Origin: Burkholderia arboris
Lineage (GTDB): Bacteria > Pseudomonadota > Gammaproteobacteria > Burkholderiales > Burkholderiaceae
DNA length: 64,000 nt
NCBI RefSeq assembly: GCF_902499125.1
Contig: NZ_CABVPX010000034.1
Coordinates: forward strand, 28,588 to 92,587
Direction: 5' to 3'
Shown: positions 1 to 7,913 of the stretch, piece by piece
How positions within the stretch are numbered: position 1 is the stretch's first letter
Layout of the letters: each line of letters starts with the position of its first letter
Made by a program: the position numbers and the translations under genes
Notes under the pieces: model-generated
Database searches by the model: none
The model's input: the letters and a program-made list of their open reading frames with translations, nothing else
Told to the model about the DNA's origin: nothing

Positions 1-768
1 CGTTGCGAACGAGTGGCGCAGCACGTGCGGATGGACGTTGGCGGGAATGCCCGCGGCGAGCGCCGCGCGCTTCACGCGCTCGCGTACGACGCCCGGCGAC
101 ATCCGGTTGCCGCGCACCGACACGAACAACGGATGCGGGTCGTGCTTCACGAATTCGCCGCGCACCGCGAGCCACGCGTTCAACGCGTCGATCGCCTTGC
201 GGCCGACCGGCACCTTGCGCTCCTTGTTGCCCTTGCCGCGCACGGTGACTTCGGCTTCGGCGAGATCGAGCCAGCCGGCCGACCGGTAGCCGTCGGCCTG
301 CGTGTACATCACGTCGAGGCCGATCAGCTCGGCGAGGCGCAGCCCCGAGGAATAGAACAGCTCGAGGATCGCGTGATCGCGGAGGCTTTCGGTCGTGCCG
401 GCGAGCGGCGCGTCCATCAGCGCGGACGCATCGTCGACCGACAGCGCCTTCGGCAAGGTCTTCGGGCGTTTCGGTGCGCGCACCGCGGCCACCGGGTTCG
501 CGGGCATTTCGATGCGCTGCGCGAGCCAGCGGTAGAACGCGCGCCACGCGGACAGCCGGTGCGAGATCGATCGCGCGGACAGTCCGCCCGCATGCGCGCG
601 CGCGACCGCGCCGCGCATGTCGGCTGCGGTCAGCGTGTCGAGCGGCCGGCCGGCCGCGAGCTTCTTCAGCTCGTCGAGTTCGTGCGTGTACGCGCGCAGC
701 GTGTGTTCCGACAGCTGCCTGATGTGCTTCAGGTTCGACAGGTAGGCGGCGATCGGATCGTCTGTCAT
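1..768 (-). CDS. xerC: Tyrosine recombinase XerC (3' end outside window)
   Basis: XerC acts with XerD at the chromosomal dif site to resolve chromosome dimers before cell division. The visible 256 codons start at ATG 768 and run off the left edge. They contain the N-terminal SAM-like DNA-binding domain and most of the catalytic domain. The first catalytic arginine lies in the segment SSGLRLAEL, and the HVLRH box (His and second Arg) sits within the last ten visible codons. The catalytic Tyr lies beyond the edge. The gene is 13 bp downstream of the DUF484 gene in the order dapF-DUF484-xerC, which is conserved in proteobacteria (dapF-yigA-xerC in E. coli). XerC is preferred to XerD because of this neighbourhood. 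Confidence 0.93.
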   Translation of the reverse strand, partial: MTDDPIAAYLSNLKHIRQLSEHTLRAYTHELDELKKLAAGRPLDTLTAADMRGAVARAHAGGLSARSISHRLSAWRAFYRWLAQRIEMPANPVAAVRAPKRPKTLPKALSVDDASALMDAPLAGTTESLRDHAILELFYSSGLRLAELIGLDVMYTQADGYRSAGWLDLAEAEVTVRGKGNKERKVPVGRKAIDALNAWLAVRGEFVKHDPHPLFVSVRGNRMSPGVVRERVKRAALAAGIPANVHPHVLRHSFAT

Positions 769-781
769 CGCGTGCGGCGGA

Positions 782-1507
782 TCAGTGCGGCAGCAGGCGC
801 GTGAGCGCGGCGCTCGCGAGCGTCGCGATCTGCGCGAGGAAGTCGGTGGCCATCCCGTCGTGGAAGCGGCGCGGATCGGGCGAGCCGAGTACCAGCAGGC
901 CGAACGCCGGCGCATCGGTGCCGGCGAGCGGCGCACGCAGCGCGAGCAGCGCGACCGACGTGGCCGAGCCGTCGCCGGCCGGTGCGGCTTCGGCGCCTTC
1001 CGCCGCATTCTCGGCCGGTGCGGCAACCGCGGGCGCGAGCCACTGCGCGGCTTCGAAGCCCGTGTTCGCGCCGCAATACGGCGTCGACAGCCCGTTCGTG
1101 AACAGGCGCACTTCCTCGCCGACCTGGCGGGCGAAGTCGGCTTGCGCGTAGGTGTCGGCGACGTCCCACACGCGCAGCGCCGTCTGCGGCACGTCGAACA
1201 CGTCGGCGATGCCGTCGGCGATCGTGCGCGGCAGCGCGTACGGATCGCGCTCCGCGATCACGCGTGCGGTCCAGCGGCTGAACTTCGCGGACAGGCTGTC
1301 GTTCTCGTGGCCGTAGCGCACGAGCTCGGCGAGCCGGCGCTCGAGATGCTTGTTCTTGTCGCGCAGCATCTCCATCTGCCGCTCCTGCAGCGAGATCGCG
1401 GCCTTGCCGTGCGGGTTCGCGAGACGGATCGTCGCGAGCAGTTCGGCGTGCTGCGCGAAGAATTCGGGATTGGCGAGCAGGTAGTCGGCGACTTCGCGAT
1501 CGTTCAT
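782..1507 (-). CDS. DUF484 family protein (YigA-like)
   Basis: This 241-residue protein has the DUF484 layout. A short N-terminal helical segment (MNDREVADYLLANPEFF) is followed by a coiled-coil stretch around residues 45-75 (QERQMEMLRDKNKHLERRLAEL) and a GAF-like C-terminal half. An Ala/Glu-rich low-complexity insert lies near residues 160-185. Its biochemical role is unknown in the family. It lies between dapF and xerC, as in many proteobacteria. I chose ATG 1507 because it gives the typical family N-terminus. An upstream in-frame TTG at 1531 would add eight residues. Confidence 0.85.
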   Translation of the reverse strand: MNDREVADYLLANPEFFAQHAELLATIRLANPHGKAAISLQERQMEMLRDKNKHLERRLAELVRYGHENDSLSAKFSRWTARVIAERDPYALPRTIADGIADVFDVPQTALRVWDVADTYAQADFARQVGEEVRLFTNGLSTPYCGANTGFEAAQWLAPAVAAPAENAAEGAEAAPAGDGSATSVALLALRAPLAGTDAPAFGLLVLGSPDPRRFHDGMATDFLAQIATLASAALTRLLPH

Positions 1508-1544
1508 GTGGCTGGCGCGTTCAGTTATCAAGGACGTTGCAGGG

Positions 1545-2414
1545 TCAGGCGTTCAGGTCGATCTCGCCTTCGAACACGGTCGCGGCGGGGCCGGCCATCA
1601 TCAGCGCGGCGGCTTCGTCGCGCGCGCCGTCCCAGCCGATCGTCAGCGTGCCGCCGTGCGTGTGCACGGTCACGGGCGAATCGAGCAGGCCGCGCCGGAT
1701 GCCGGCCGCGACCGCCGCGCATGCACCGGTGCCGCACGCGAGCGTTTCGCCCGCGCCGCGTTCGTACACGCGCAGCCTCACTTCGTTGCGCGACACGATC
1801 TGCATGAAGCCGGCGTTCACGCGCTGCGGGAAGCGGGCATGGCGTTCGATCCGCGGGCCTTCTTCCAGCACCGGATACGCTTCGGCATCGTCGACGACCT
1901 GCACCGCGTGCGGATTGCCCATCGACACCGTCGAGATCCAGCGCGTCGCGCCGCCGACGTCGAGCGGCCACAGCGTGTCGCGGCCCTCCGTGCGGCCGTC
2001 GAGGCCCGACGCGTCGAACGGCACCTGCGCCGGCGCGAACACGGGCGCACCCATGTCGACGACGACTTCGCCGTTGTCCTGCAGCGTCAGTGTGATCAGG
2101 CCCTTCATGACCTGCACGCGCACGCTGCGCTTGTCGGTCAGGCCGCGGTCGCTGACGAATTTCACGAAGCAGCGCGCGCCGTTGCCGCAGTGCTCGACCT
2201 CGCCGCCGTCGCAATTGAAGATCCGGTACTTGAAATCCGCACCGTCGACGGTCGGTTTTTCGACGAGCAGCAGCTGGTCGGCGCCGATGCCGAAGTGGCG
2301 GTTGGCGAGTGCGCGCACCTGCGCTGCGGTGAGCGGCGGCAACGCGCGCGAATAGCCGTCGAGCACGACGAAGTCGTTGCCCGCGCCGTGCATCTTGGTG
2401 AACGAGAGTTTCAC
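1545..2414 (-). CDS. dapF: Diaminopimelate epimerase
   Basis: DapF interconverts LL- and meso-diaminopimelate, the last step before meso-DAP is used for peptidoglycan and lysine synthesis. The 289-residue product has the family start KLSFTKMHGAGNDF. Both catalytic cysteines are visible, the first in the CGNGARC block and the second in the LACGTGACAA block, with the two-fold related halves expected. The start is a GTG at 2414, because the conserved KLSFTKMHG begins right after it and longer in-frame versions have no homology-like sequence. It heads the dapF-DUF484-xerC group, with 37 bp to the DUF484 gene. Confidence 0.95.
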   Translation of the reverse strand: MKLSFTKMHGAGNDFVVLDGYSRALPPLTAAQVRALANRHFGIGADQLLLVEKPTVDGADFKYRIFNCDGGEVEHCGNGARCFVKFVSDRGLTDKRSVRVQVMKGLITLTLQDNGEVVVDMGAPVFAPAQVPFDASGLDGRTEGRDTLWPLDVGGATRWISTVSMGNPHAVQVVDDAEAYPVLEEGPRIERHARFPQRVNAGFMQIVSRNEVRLRVYERGAGETLACGTGACAAVAAGIRRGLLDSPVTVHTHGGTLTIGWDGARDEAAALMMAGPAATVFEGEIDLNA

Positions 2415-2744
2415 TGGGTCCGGAATTCCATGACGAACAAGGCGGTCGGCACGGCGTGAACGGCCGGCGGCCATGCCGGGCGGCTTCGTTCGTCGTGCAG
2501 ATCTCAACCGCAAATGATACATGCAGCCGACAGGGGCGTCCTGCGCGGGGGGCGATGCTTCGGGTTGCCCCGGCAGGCCGGGCGGGCGGCATCTGTCGAT
2601 CGGTCGACTGGTCGGGGACGTGGCGAGCGGACAAATTGGCGTGGTGCAGCGGGCGCAGCCGCAGCGGAGGCGGGGCTGGCGATGCGTGCCCGATGCACGA
2701 CGCAGGGTTGGGCGACCCGGACGTGTGTTTTCGTACCGGTCAAA
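2415..2744. other. Non-coding stretch between dapF and higBA
   Basis: About 330 bases without a convincing gene. The stretch must hold the leftward dapF promoter and part of the rightward higBA promoter region. An oligomer CAAATTGGC occurs twice (about 2633 and 2742), which may be chance. Open frames here have no recognisable protein sequence. Confidence 0.5.
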
Positions 2745-2784
2745 TTGGCAAGGAAATCCGGCGATTCGTATAGTCTGGCTATAC
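2745..2784 (+). promoter_or_regulatory. higBA promoter with overlapping palindromic operator
   Basis: TTGGCA (2745-2750) and TATAGT (2769-2774), separated by 18 bp, make a good sigma-70 promoter. A perfect 6-bp inverted repeat, GTATAG-TCTGG-CTATAC (2768-2784), covers the -10 box. HigA-type antitoxins are known to repress their own operon by binding such a palindrome. The operator role is inferred from position and symmetry. Confidence 0.6.
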
Positions 2785-2830
2785 ACATTCGGGCCATGCT
2801 GTCGACATCGCGCTCGAGTGTGGGAGGCCC

Positions 2831-3110
2831 ATGATCAAGTACATGGGTACACAAGGGACTGGAAGCGTTTTTCGTTACCGGGAGCCAGGCCGGCATTCGG
2901 CCCGATCACGCGCCCAGGCTGCGGCGCATGCTGGCGCGTCTCGATGCCGCCGGCATGCCGCACGACATGAACGTGCCCGGCTGGCGTTTTCACGGTCTCG
3001 CGGGCGGGGTGGACGGATATGACGCAGTCGGCGTCAACGGCAACTGGCGGCTGACATTCCGGTTCGAGGGCCCCGACGTCGTTCTGGTCGATTACCAGGA
3101 CTGCCACTGA
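2831..3110 (+). pseudogene. higB: HigB-type toxin (RelE superfamily), frameshifted near its start
   Basis: HigB toxins are ribosome-dependent mRNA endonucleases. From 2844 to the stop at 3108-3110 one frame encodes a nearly complete HigB, including KGLEAFFVTGSQAGIRPDH, NVPGWRFHGL and the C-terminal NGNWRLTFRFEG...VLVDYQD block. The natural-looking start ATG ATC AAG TAC at 2831 is in another frame and ends in unrelated sequence. Removing one base from the G run at 2845-2847 would join them as MIKYMVHKGLEAFF. The correct frame has a TGA at 2832-2834 and no ATG or GTG before residue KGLE, only CTG at 2859. Either the toxin is inactivated, or one extra base is a sequencing error, or a frameshift is made during translation. 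Confidence 0.75.
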
Positions 3111-3123
3111 GGTGATTCAAGCC

Positions 3124-3426
3124 ATGACCCGCATCTTCAATCCGCCCCATCCGGGCGAAACGCTGCGCGACGACGTGCTGCCGGCGCTTGGCCTGACTGT
3201 CACCGAGGCCGCATCGCAGCTCGGCGTGACACGCGCCGCGCTGTCGCGGATCCTGCACGGCCATGCCGGCATTTCGCCGGAAATGGCGCTGCGCCTCGAA
3301 GCGTGGCTCGGCGAGGAAAACGGGGGACGGGCCGATCTGTGGCTCGCGCAGCAGTCGGCCCACGATCTGTGGCGGGCGCGCGCGAAAGGCGCGCCGAAGG
3401 TGGCGAGAGCGCAGGCGCGCACCTGA
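3124..3426 (+). CDS. higA: HigA-type antitoxin, XRE-family helix-turn-helix
   Basis: A 100-residue antitoxin that begins MTRIFNPPHPGE, the hallmark of the HigA/VapI family. The helix-turn-helix around residues 25-60 reads TEAASQLGVTRAALSRILHGHAGIS, and the tail is basic. It neutralises HigB and represses the operon promoter. The coding sequence starts 13 bp after the higB stop. The ATG at 3124 is preferred over an in-frame GTG at 3112 because GAGG at 3109-3112 is placed to serve it. It stays intact although the toxin frame is broken, so it could protect against other HigB copies or simply be a relic. Confidence 0.88.
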   Translation: MTRIFNPPHPGETLRDDVLPALGLTVTEAASQLGVTRAALSRILHGHAGISPEMALRLEAWLGEENGGRADLWLAQQSAHDLWRARAKGAPKVARAQART

Positions 3427-3456
3427 CGGCGCACCTGCGAACGTCTCGCGGCAGGG

Positions 3457-4341
3457 TCAGTACAGGCTCGGCTCGCCGGGCGGGCGCGTCTTGAAGCGCT
3501 TGTGAACCCAGTAGTACTGCTCGGGTATCAGCGGGATCTGTTCCTCGAGGAATGCGTTCATCCGCCGCGCGTCGAGATCGTCGTCGCCGGTCGGGTAGTT
3601 ATCCCACGGCTTGAATACCTTCAGACGGTAGCCCTTGTAGTTCGGCAGCACCTCGCCGATGAACGGCACGACCTGCGCGTGGCCCGTCTTGGCGAACCGG
3701 CCGACGGCCGTCAGCGTGCAGGCCGGCACGCCGAAGAAGGGCACGAACGTCGAGTTGCGCAACCCGTAGTCCATGTCGGCGCCGAGCATCACCGGCTTGC
3801 GGTCGCGCAGCCAGCGCAGCACGGTACGCGCGTTGTCGGCCCGGCTCGCGAGTTCCGCGCCGAAACGGCTGCGGCCGGCTTTGGCGGCGGCTTCGATTTC
3901 CGGGCTCTTCATCGGCGTGTAGAGCGAGCCGCACGGCCGGTCGAGCGCGAGATTGATCGCCATCGAACCAGCCTCGATGCCGACGAAATGGAAACCGAGC
4001 AGCAGCGTCGGCGGCATGTCCGGATCGGTGAGGTCGATCTCGCTCTCGACCGTAAACAGCTTGCGATAGGCCGCTTCCGACGCGAACCACTGGTAGCTGC
4101 GTTCGACGTAGCTGCGGATCGCATGGCGGAAATGTTTCCCCGCCACTTCCTCGCGCCGCGCGTCGCTCCAGTCCGGGAAGCAGAGTTTCAGATTGGTGTG
4201 TACGATGCGTTTTCGCCGGCTGGGGATCTGGTACAGCAGCCAGCCGAGACCATCGCCGAACCGTGCGGTCAGGCCGTACGGCAGCAGGGCGAGCAGTTTC
4301 AGCAAGCCGATGGCGAGGTGCGTGGCTAGACGACCTAGCAT
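3457..4341 (-). CDS. Lipid A biosynthesis acyltransferase, LpxL/HtrB family
   Basis: A 294-residue inner-membrane acyltransferase that would add a secondary acyl chain to lipid A. Residues 1-25 form a hydrophobic anchor (LATHLAIGLLKLLALLPYGL). The catalytic HX4E motif reads HFVGIE (about residue 125). LYTPMKSPEIE and the C-terminal EQIPLIPEQYYWVHKRFK block are typical of LpxL/LpxM. ATG 4341 gives the family's usual N-terminus. The gene is transcribed away from metK, with about 265 bp between the two start codons. Sequence alone does not tell lauroyl from myristoyl preference, so I give no symbol. Confidence 0.88.
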   Translation of the reverse strand: MLGRLATHLAIGLLKLLALLPYGLTARFGDGLGWLLYQIPSRRKRIVHTNLKLCFPDWSDARREEVAGKHFRHAIRSYVERSYQWFASEAAYRKLFTVESEIDLTDPDMPPTLLLGFHFVGIEAGSMAINLALDRPCGSLYTPMKSPEIEAAAKAGRSRFGAELASRADNARTVLRWLRDRKPVMLGADMDYGLRNSTFVPFFGVPACTLTAVGRFAKTGHAQVVPFIGEVLPNYKGYRLKVFKPWDNYPTGDDDLDARRMNAFLEEQIPLIPEQYYWVHKRFKTRPPGEPSLY

Positions 4342-4423
4342 GCGAAACCTCCATGGGACCGGCTGGCCGGCATGTCGAGAACAGGGTGGTAAAACAGCGG
4401 AAGATGCAGCACGGGCGGCGCTC

Positions 4424-4451
4424 TGTGACAATTCAGGAAAGCCGCTATAAT
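4424..4451 (+). promoter_or_regulatory. metK promoter
   Basis: A perfect -10 box TATAAT (4446-4451) stands 16 bp after a -35-like TGTGAC (4424-4429). Transcription would begin near 4458, leaving an unusually long leader of about 150 nt before the GTG start of metK. Confidence 0.6.
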
Positions 4452-4454
4452 ACG

Positions 4455-4493
4455 GGCTTCGCCGAGTTAACTGACAACTTGCGGGGCGAAGCC
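4455..4493 (+). promoter_or_regulatory. Strong hairpin in the metK 5' leader
   Basis: GGCTTCGCC (4455-4463) pairs perfectly with GGCGAAGCC (4485-4493) around a 21-nt loop, at the very start of the predicted transcript. Genes for S-adenosylmethionine synthesis are often controlled by leader riboswitches. I could not match this leader to a known SAM- or SAH-riboswitch consensus, so I record only a structured leader. Confidence 0.45.
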
Positions 4494-4606
4494 GGTTGGT
4501 GCCACACGCACTGCCCGGTCCTGGTATTCCGCTAAAGCGTCGCCGCTTCAGGCCCAACGAAGCTGGCTACGTGAAACCACCCGTAACCACACAGGAGCCT
4601 GAAAAA

Positions 4607-5794
4607 GTGGCAAACGATTATCTCTTCACGTCCGAATCCGTCTCCGAAGGCCATCCGGACAAAGTCGCGGACCAAATCTCGGACGCGATTCTCGACGCCA
4701 TCCTCGAGCAGGACAAATATTCCCGCGTTGCGGCCGAAACGCTGTGCAACACGGGTCTCGTCGTTCTGGCCGGTGAAATCACCACGACGGCCAACATCGA
4801 TTACATCCAGATCGCGCGCGACACCATCAAGCGCATCGGCTACGACAACACCGACTACGGCATCGACTACAAGGGCTGCGCGGTGCTCGTCGCGTACGAC
4901 AAGCAGTCGCCGGACATCGCGCAGGGTGTCGATCGTGCACACGACGACAACCTGGATCAGGGCGCGGGCGACCAGGGCCTGATGTTCGGCTATGCGTGCG
5001 ACGAAACGCCGGAACTGATGCCGCTGCCGATCTACCTGTCGCACCGCCTCGTCGAGCGCCAGGCCAGCCTGCGCCGCGACGGCCGCCTGCAATGGCTGCG
5101 TCCGGACGCGAAATCGCAGGTGACGGTCCGCTACGTCGACGGCAAGCCCGATTCGATCGACACCGTCGTGCTGTCGACGCAGCACGCACCGGACATCGAA
5201 CTGCCGGCGCTGCGCGAAGCCGTGATCGAGGAAATCATCAAGCCGACGCTGCCGGCCGACCTGATCAAGGGCGACATCAAGTTCCTCGTGAACCCGACCG
5301 GCCGGTTCGTGATCGGCGGCCCGCAGGGCGATTGCGGCCTGACCGGCCGCAAGATCATCGTCGACACGTACGGCGGTGCCGCACCGCACGGCGGCGGCGC
5401 GTTCTCGGGCAAGGATCCGTCGAAGGTCGACCGTTCGGCTGCGTACGCAGGCCGCTACGTCGCGAAGAACATCGTCGCCGCCGGCCTCGCGTCGCGCGCG
5501 CTGATCCAGGTGTCGTACGCGATCGGCGTCGCCGAGCCGACCTCGGTGATGGTCAACACGTTCGGCACGGGCCGCGTGTCGGACGCGGTGATCACGAAGC
5601 TCGTGCGCGAGCATTTCGACCTGCGTCCGAAGGGCATCATCAAGATGCTCGACCTGCTGCGTCCGATCTACGAGAAGACCGCCGCCTACGGCCACTTCGG
5701 CCGCGAAGAGCCGGAATTCTCGTGGGAAGCGACCGACAAGGCGCTCGCCCTGGCCGAAGCGGCCGGCGTCGAGCCGACGGCACGCGTCGCGTAA
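4607..5794 (+). CDS. metK: S-adenosylmethionine synthetase
   Basis: MetK makes S-adenosylmethionine from ATP and methionine, supplying nearly all cellular methylation. The 395-residue product shows the signature sequences: SESVSEGHPDK (ATP/methionine site) near the N-terminus, GAGDQGLMFGYA, and the P-loop-like GGAAPHGGGAFSGKDPSKVDRS. The start is GTG 4607, preceded by AGGAG at 4593-4597. The longer in-frame extension to 4496 is unlike MetK and overlaps the structured leader. It is monocistronic, with its own promoter and a strong terminator right after the stop. Confidence 0.98.
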   Translation: MANDYLFTSESVSEGHPDKVADQISDAILDAILEQDKYSRVAAETLCNTGLVVLAGEITTTANIDYIQIARDTIKRIGYDNTDYGIDYKGCAVLVAYDKQSPDIAQGVDRAHDDNLDQGAGDQGLMFGYACDETPELMPLPIYLSHRLVERQASLRRDGRLQWLRPDAKSQVTVRYVDGKPDSIDTVVLSTQHAPDIELPALREAVIEEIIKPTLPADLIKGDIKFLVNPTGRFVIGGPQGDCGLTGRKIIVDTYGGAAPHGGGAFSGKDPSKVDRSAAYAGRYVAKNIVAAGLASRALIQVSYAIGVAEPTSVMVNTFGTGRVSDAVITKLVREHFDLRPKGIIKMLDLLRPIYEKTAAYGHFGREEPEFSWEATDKALALAEAAGVEPTARVA

Positions 5795-5813
5795 GCGTCG
5801 TTCGCGCCAAATG

Positions 5814-5841
5814 AAAAACCCCGGCTAGCCGGGGTTTTTTT
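5814..5841 (+). terminator. Intrinsic terminator of metK
   Basis: CCCCGGCTAGCCGGGG forms a GC-rich palindromic stem (5819-5834) preceded by an A run and followed by seven T. It lies 20 bp after the metK stop. The A run on the other side may let it work weakly for leftward transcription too. Confidence 0.9.
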
Positions 5842-5903
5842 ATGGGTTTCGATCGCCGCCGCAACGGCGGCGATCATCGCGGGCCGGGCCCGCCGATGCG
5901 CGT

Positions 5904-6245
5904 TCAGCGTGCGCCGAACCCGAACCAGCCGTTGCTGGCGGCAAGCCGGCGCGGGCGGTTGACGCGGCGCTGCGGGCCGAGCGTGCGGCGCAGCGCGAGC
6001 GCGCGCAGCGACGACGGCTTCTGCAGCAGCGAGCGCAGGCCGGCGCGGCGTGCGAACGCCTGCGCGCTCATCATCGAGAAAAACGCGTGGAACCACGCAC
6101 GGATGCCGTCCAGCCGGCTGTGTGCGTGCGTACGCTCGGCCAGTGCCTGCGTGCGGGCGCGGTGATGGCGCAGCGAGCGGGCAGGGGCCGACGGCACGAC
6201 GCGCTTCGCAGCGCGGCTGAGACGGGAAGTCAGACGGAATGGCAT
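5904..6245 (-). CDS. Small, very basic hypothetical protein
   Basis: A 113-residue open frame starting MPFRLTSRLSRAAKRV. It is rich in Arg and Ala, with a short hydrophobic aromatic patch in the middle (WFHAFFSMMSAQAF) and the end NGWFGFGAR. No known domain is recognised. It fills the space after the metK terminator on the opposite strand. No strong ribosome binding site precedes ATG 6245. It could be a real lineage-specific basic protein or a chance frame in high-GC DNA. Confidence 0.4.
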   Translation of the reverse strand: MPFRLTSRLSRAAKRVVPSAPARSLRHHRARTQALAERTHAHSRLDGIRAWFHAFFSMMSAQAFARRAGLRSLLQKPSSLRALALRRTLGPQRRVNRPRRLAASNGWFGFGAR

Positions 6246-6597
6246 GTGAACGATGCTTCGCTTGTATGGATGGCGCCCTTGAGAGCGCACTGGTATGAAC
6301 GGCCTCGGATGGCGCAACGGATCTTACCGAAACTCGTTGCGCGCCGCGCCCGCCAGATTTGACAGGCCGCGACAGGCTACAGGGGATTCATGACGGGCAA
6401 AAGTCGCGATAAACCCTTGTGCCACAAGGCGTGTGCCGCATACCGCCTGTCGGTGAGGCAGGTGCCGCGACGCACAGTTCCCTTGAGCCGGATCAAATCC
6501 GCGATTGGCATGCCCCTGCGCACGACAATGGTGCTGTTCGCGGCATCCGGCGCCGATTTACAATCGTCACATTCACACAATAAACGTCTGGCATCCC
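6246..6597. other. Non-coding stretch upstream of the PhyH-type dioxygenase
   Basis: About 350 bases with no supported gene. A short inverted repeat CCTTGTGCCACAAGG lies near 6415. The AT-richer segment just before 6598 probably contains the promoter of the dioxygenase gene, but no clear -10/-35 pair is visible. Confidence 0.4.
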
Positions 6598-7371
6598 ATG
6601 TCGTCTCCATTGCAGTCGGAATCGATCCGCGCGCAAGTCGCGGAATTGCGCGAGCGCGGCTTTGTCGTCGCGCGTGGCCTGGTCGGCGAGCAGCAGTGCG
6701 CGGCGCTCAGGCAGATCGCGGAGCGCCAGTTGCGGGAGGCTGCCGAGCCGATCGAATTCGAGGCGGACCTGCGCTACCCGGGCGCACCCGAGTCGAAGCA
6801 TGCGCCGGGCGGGCACACGGTGCGGCGGCTGCTCGATGCGTACTCGCGCGATCCGGCGTTCGCCGAACGCGCGATCGCGCCCGAAATCGGCGCGTGGATG
6901 CACGAGTATTTCGGTGAAGAGCCCGTGCTGTCGCGCGCGCATCACAACTGCATGATGACGAAGCACCCCGCCTACGGCAGCCTGACCGGCTGGCATCGCG
7001 ATTTTCGCTACTGGTCGTTCGCGCGTCCCGACATGGTGTCGGTGTGGCTCGCGCTCGGGCCGGAAACGAACGAGAACGGCGCTTTGTGGCTCGTGCCGGG
7101 TTCGCATACGGCCGAATTCGGGCCGGAAGCATTCGACGACGCGAAGTTCTTCCGCAGCGACCTGCCGGAGAACCGCAAGATGATCGACGCGGCCACGTGC
7201 CCGTCGCTGCAGACGGGCGACGTCGTATTCTTCCACAGCAACACGCTGCATTCGGCCGGGCAGAACCGCTCCGACCAGGTGAAGTTCTCGCTCGTGTACA
7301 CGTATCACGGCGCGAGCAACCGGCCGGTGCCCGGCACGCGCTCGGCGTCGAAGCCGGAAGTGCAGTTCTAG
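6598..7371 (+). CDS. Phytanoyl-CoA dioxygenase (PhyH) family protein
   Basis: A 257-residue Fe(II)/2-oxoglutarate-dependent dioxygenase. The iron-binding HxD is in WHRDFRYW (about residue 138) and the distal His in NTLHSAGQN (about residue 218). NENGALWLVPGSH is the usual PhyH core strand. The substrate is not predictable. Related bacterial enzymes hydroxylate small acids, amino acids or lipids. The start ATG 6598 is the first Met after which PhyH-like sequence begins. The gene stands alone and ends at a terminator. Confidence 0.85.
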   Translation: MSSPLQSESIRAQVAELRERGFVVARGLVGEQQCAALRQIAERQLREAAEPIEFEADLRYPGAPESKHAPGGHTVRRLLDAYSRDPAFAERAIAPEIGAWMHEYFGEEPVLSRAHHNCMMTKHPAYGSLTGWHRDFRYWSFARPDMVSVWLALGPETNENGALWLVPGSHTAEFGPEAFDDAKFFRSDLPENRKMIDAATCPSLQTGDVVFFHSNTLHSAGQNRSDQVKFSLVYTYHGASNRPVPGTRSASKPEVQF

Positions 7372-7440
7372 GTTCGGATCGGGCGGCGCGGTGACGCCGC
7401 GAGGCTCGGGCGATGCGGCGCATCGTCGGCGAATGAAGCA

Positions 7441-7467
7441 ACGGGCGGCCTGGCCGCCCGTTTCGTT
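7441..7467 (+). terminator. Intrinsic terminator after the PhyH-type gene
   Basis: ACGGGCGGC (7441-7449) pairs with GCCGCCCGT (7453-7461) around a 3-nt loop, followed by the T-rich TTCGTTT. It lies 70 bp after the dioxygenase stop. Confidence 0.8.
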
Positions 7468-7521
7468 TGGTGCGGCCCGCGCGCGTGACGCGGGCCGTGC
7501 GTGCGTCGCGCGAAGGCGCGA

Positions 7522-7728
7522 TCAGCGCTTGCCGCCCGGCATCGCGAGACCGATCAGGCCGACGAACGACGCGACGGCGCCGCCGACGATCAGCAGGATC
7601 GTCTTCGTCGCGGGCGAACCGGTGAAGAAGCGCGACACGTTGTCGTTGATCGAATGGAACGACTGGCCGCCGAAGTACAGCAGCACGACGCCGCCGACGA
7701 GCAGTGCAACCGAGATGACCCGGGACAT
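7522..7728 (-). CDS. DUF3185 family small membrane protein
   Basis: A 68-residue protein with two predicted transmembrane helices (residues 4-21 and 44-64). They are separated by the polar SFHSINDNVSRFFTGSPATKT segment that typifies DUF3185. The function of the family is unknown. It is encoded alone, convergent with the PhyH-type gene and divergent from the aldo/keto reductase gene. Confidence 0.85.
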   Translation of the reverse strand: MSRVISVALLVGGVVLLYFGGQSFHSINDNVSRFFTGSPATKTILLIVGGAVASFVGLIGLAMPGGKR

Positions 7729-7913
7729 ACCAACCTCGCTGAAACGGTGATTCGAGACGCCGCAGTGTAGGCGACGACCGCGGTTGCGTCCATCGCCGTG
7801 CGCGCATCGGTCGCCTTCGTTACCATAGCCGTCGTGCGTTTTCTTCGCCGCCGCCGCGCGATCCGCGCGGCCGGTGCGCGCCCCTCCCTCCGACGTCCCG
7901 ACGGGAAATACTC

